A stretch of 6,721 nucleotides of DNA, from the NCBI GenBank assembly GCA_050014415.1, contig JBEKDJ010000272.1:1-6721 (forward strand). Direction: 5' to 3'. The stretch's first letter is position 1. Every line of letters begins with the position of its first letter. The notes below the pieces were generated by a model that did no database searches, was not told the DNA's origin, and saw only the letters and a program-made list of their open reading frames with translations. Position numbers and translations under genes: made by a program. The stretch comes from JBEKDJ01 sp050014415. Its GTDB lineage: Bacteria; Desulfobacterota; BSN033; UBA1163. Below are positions 5,527-6,721 of the stretch, piece after piece.

Positions 5527-6252
5527 ATGCCTGAGATGCTTACCATCCAGAGCTTGTCAAAGACCTTTGGGAACCTGACAGCAGTTGACAATCTTACCTT
5601 CGATGTTCAAGAAGGAGAGATTCTAGGAATGATGGGGCCCAACGGGGCAGGAAAAACGACGGTTTTTAATCTCATCACCGGTGTCTATAAACCCAGCGGG
5701 GGAAAAGTAATCTATAGAGGAACGGATGTAACCCATTTCTCAGCCGCTCACCGATGCTGCTTGGGCATCGGCCGAACTTATCAGATTCCCCGTCCCTTCG
5801 AGAATATGACCGTTTTTGAAAACCTCTTAGTCGGGGCCGAATATGGGGCTAACCTGAAAGGAAAACAAGCCCGCATAGAGGCTACAGAAGTTCTGGACTT
5901 TACCGGACTATTGCCGAAGAAGGACATCTTTTCAGGAAAACTACCCCTCCTTGATCGAAAGAGACTTGAGCTGGCACGGGCGCTGGCAACCAAGCCAACC
6001 TTGCTTCTCATTGATGAGGTAGCTGCAGGGTTGACCGAGGCCGAAGTTGAAGACCTTCTCCACATCGTTAAGGCGATTCAACAGAAAGGTGTCACGATCA
6101 TCTGGGTGGAACACATCCTGATGATGTTAAACAGAGGTGTGGATCGGTTGTTGGTGATCAATGGGGGAAAGTGGCTGATGTGCGGAGATCCAAAGGAATG
6201 CATGGAATCGAAAGAAGTACATGAGGTTTACCTGGGAATGGACGAAGAATAG
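5527..6252 (+). CDS. livG: Second LivG-like ABC transporter ATP-binding protein
   Basis: ATPase subunit of a second HAAT-type importer, 241 residues. Motifs: Walker A GPNGAGKTT (37-45), Q-loop Q86 in GIGRTYQIP, Walker B LLLIDE (159-164), H-loop VEH (H196). As in the first LivG-like protein, the place of the LSGGQ signature holds another sequence, KLPLLDRKRLE (138-148), and the D-loop region reads DEVAAGLTEAE. By eye roughly half of the residues match the upstream paralogue, so this is an old or diverged duplication. A good promoter lies upstream, but the bases before the ATG (CCGGGCCGAAA) hold no clear Shine-Dalgarno; an in-frame ATG at 5536 has none either. It overlaps the next gene by one base. 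It begins the second operon directly with an ATPase gene, unlike the first, which starts with the receptor. Confidence 0.93.
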   Translation: MPEMLTIQSLSKTFGNLTAVDNLTFDVQEGEILGMMGPNGAGKTTVFNLITGVYKPSGGKVIYRGTDVTHFSAAHRCCLGIGRTYQIPRPFENMTVFENLLVGAEYGANLKGKQARIEATEVLDFTGLLPKKDIFSGKLPLLDRKRLELARALATKPTLLLIDEVAAGLTEAEVEDLLHIVKAIQQKGVTIIWVEHILMMLNRGVDRLLVINGGKWLMCGDPKECMESKEVHEVYLGMDEE

Positions 6253-6721
6253 TGACAAGGACCCTCCTCCGAGTTCAAAATATCGACGTTTTTTATCACG
6301 ACTTTCACGCTCTCTGGGGTGTCTCCCTTGAGGTAGAGGAAGCACTCGTCGTCTCTATCATCGGTGCCAACGGGGCAGGCAAATCGACATTGCTGAATAC
6401 CATTGCGGGTGTGCTCAATCCTTCTCAGGGAGCGATCGAATTCCATGGCAAAAAGATCAATGGCTTGATGCCCTATCGGGCTGTGGCTGAAGGTATCTCC
6501 ATGGTCCCAGAGGGGAGGAGGATGTTCCCCCGACTGACTGTTTTGGAGAACTTGGAGATGGGAGGTTATGTCGCCAAAGCCAGACAGAAGAAGAATGAAG
6601 TTCTCCGGAAGATCTATGAACTCTTTCCTATTCTCGAAGAGAGAAAGAACCAGCTTTCCAGTACTCTAAGTGGAGGGGAACAGCAGATGCTGGCCATTGG
6701 CCGGGCACTCATGAGCGAACC
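6252..6721 (+). CDS. livF: Second LivF-like ABC transporter ATP-binding protein, 3' partial
   Basis: The frame opens with GTG at 6252-6254, sharing its G with the TAG stop of the preceding livG-like gene; no other usual start codon lies between this GTG and the upstream in-frame TGA, so the start is well defined. It stays open to the window end, giving 156 codons. Translation begins VTRTLLRVQNIDVFYHDF and shows Walker A GANGAGKST (41-49), the LivF-typical MVPEGRRMFPRL block and the signature LSGGEQQ just before the window ends. Walker B and the switch region lie beyond. It resembles the first LivF-like protein closely (ELFPIL.ERKNQL..TLSGGEQQMLA.GR.LMS). The one-base overlap implies translational coupling; the remaining permease and receptor genes of this second set may lie downstream. 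Confidence 0.93.
   Translation, partial: MTRTLLRVQNIDVFYHDFHALWGVSLEVEEALVVSIIGANGAGKSTLLNTIAGVLNPSQGAIEFHGKKINGLMPYRAVAEGISMVPEGRRMFPRLTVLENLEMGGYVAKARQKKNEVLRKIYELFPILEERKNQLSSTLSGGEQQMLAIGRALMSE

Noticed and set aside
6228..6446. Minus-strand frames opposite the second LivF-like gene
   Set aside because: The + strand frame from GTG 6252 shows Walker A and LSGGEQ in order, so the antisense frames are shadows.

Overview
The window holds most of one branched-chain-amino-acid-type (HAAT/Liv) ABC importer operon and the start of a second one, separated by about 600 bases that contain a decayed small gene and a promoter region. The protein family content, the moderate G+C and the small zinc-finger-like gene remnant would fit an environmental, metabolically versatile Gram-negative bacterium, perhaps a Desulfobacterota-like lineage. 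That is an impression from sequence style; nothing here is a taxonomic marker.

Region 1 (1-4932, + strand): a substrate-binding protein gene whose 5' end lies before the window, a 262-base gap with a strong 15-bp hairpin, then livG-like and livF-like ATPase genes and livH-like and livM-like permease genes. The last genes are tightly packed and the livM-like ribosome binding site overlaps the livH-like stop. Together they encode a complete importer: periplasmic receptor, two-subunit membrane channel and two-subunit ATPase. The ligand cannot be read from the sequence; the receptor is unusually rich in tryptophan.

Region 2 (4933-5526): no intact gene is evident. The minus strand carries a remnant of a small basic protein with one CxxC pair, apparently shortened internally and interrupted by a frameshift. 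Nearer the next operon are a 9-bp inverted repeat, a 9-bp tandem repeat and a good sigma70-type promoter facing right.

Region 3 (5527-6721, + strand): a second livG-like gene followed, with a one-base overlap and a GTG start, by a second livF-like gene that runs off the window. The two ATPase pairs are clearly paralogous but diverged, so the locus probably carries two related importers, or one permease set served by alternative ATPases.

No wholly new system is evident. The most interesting points are the lost ABC signature in both LivG-like proteins (paired with a Gln-for-His switch in the LivF-like protein, which would make one of the two ATP sites degenerate), the intercistronic hairpin after the receptor gene, and the decayed minus-strand gene.
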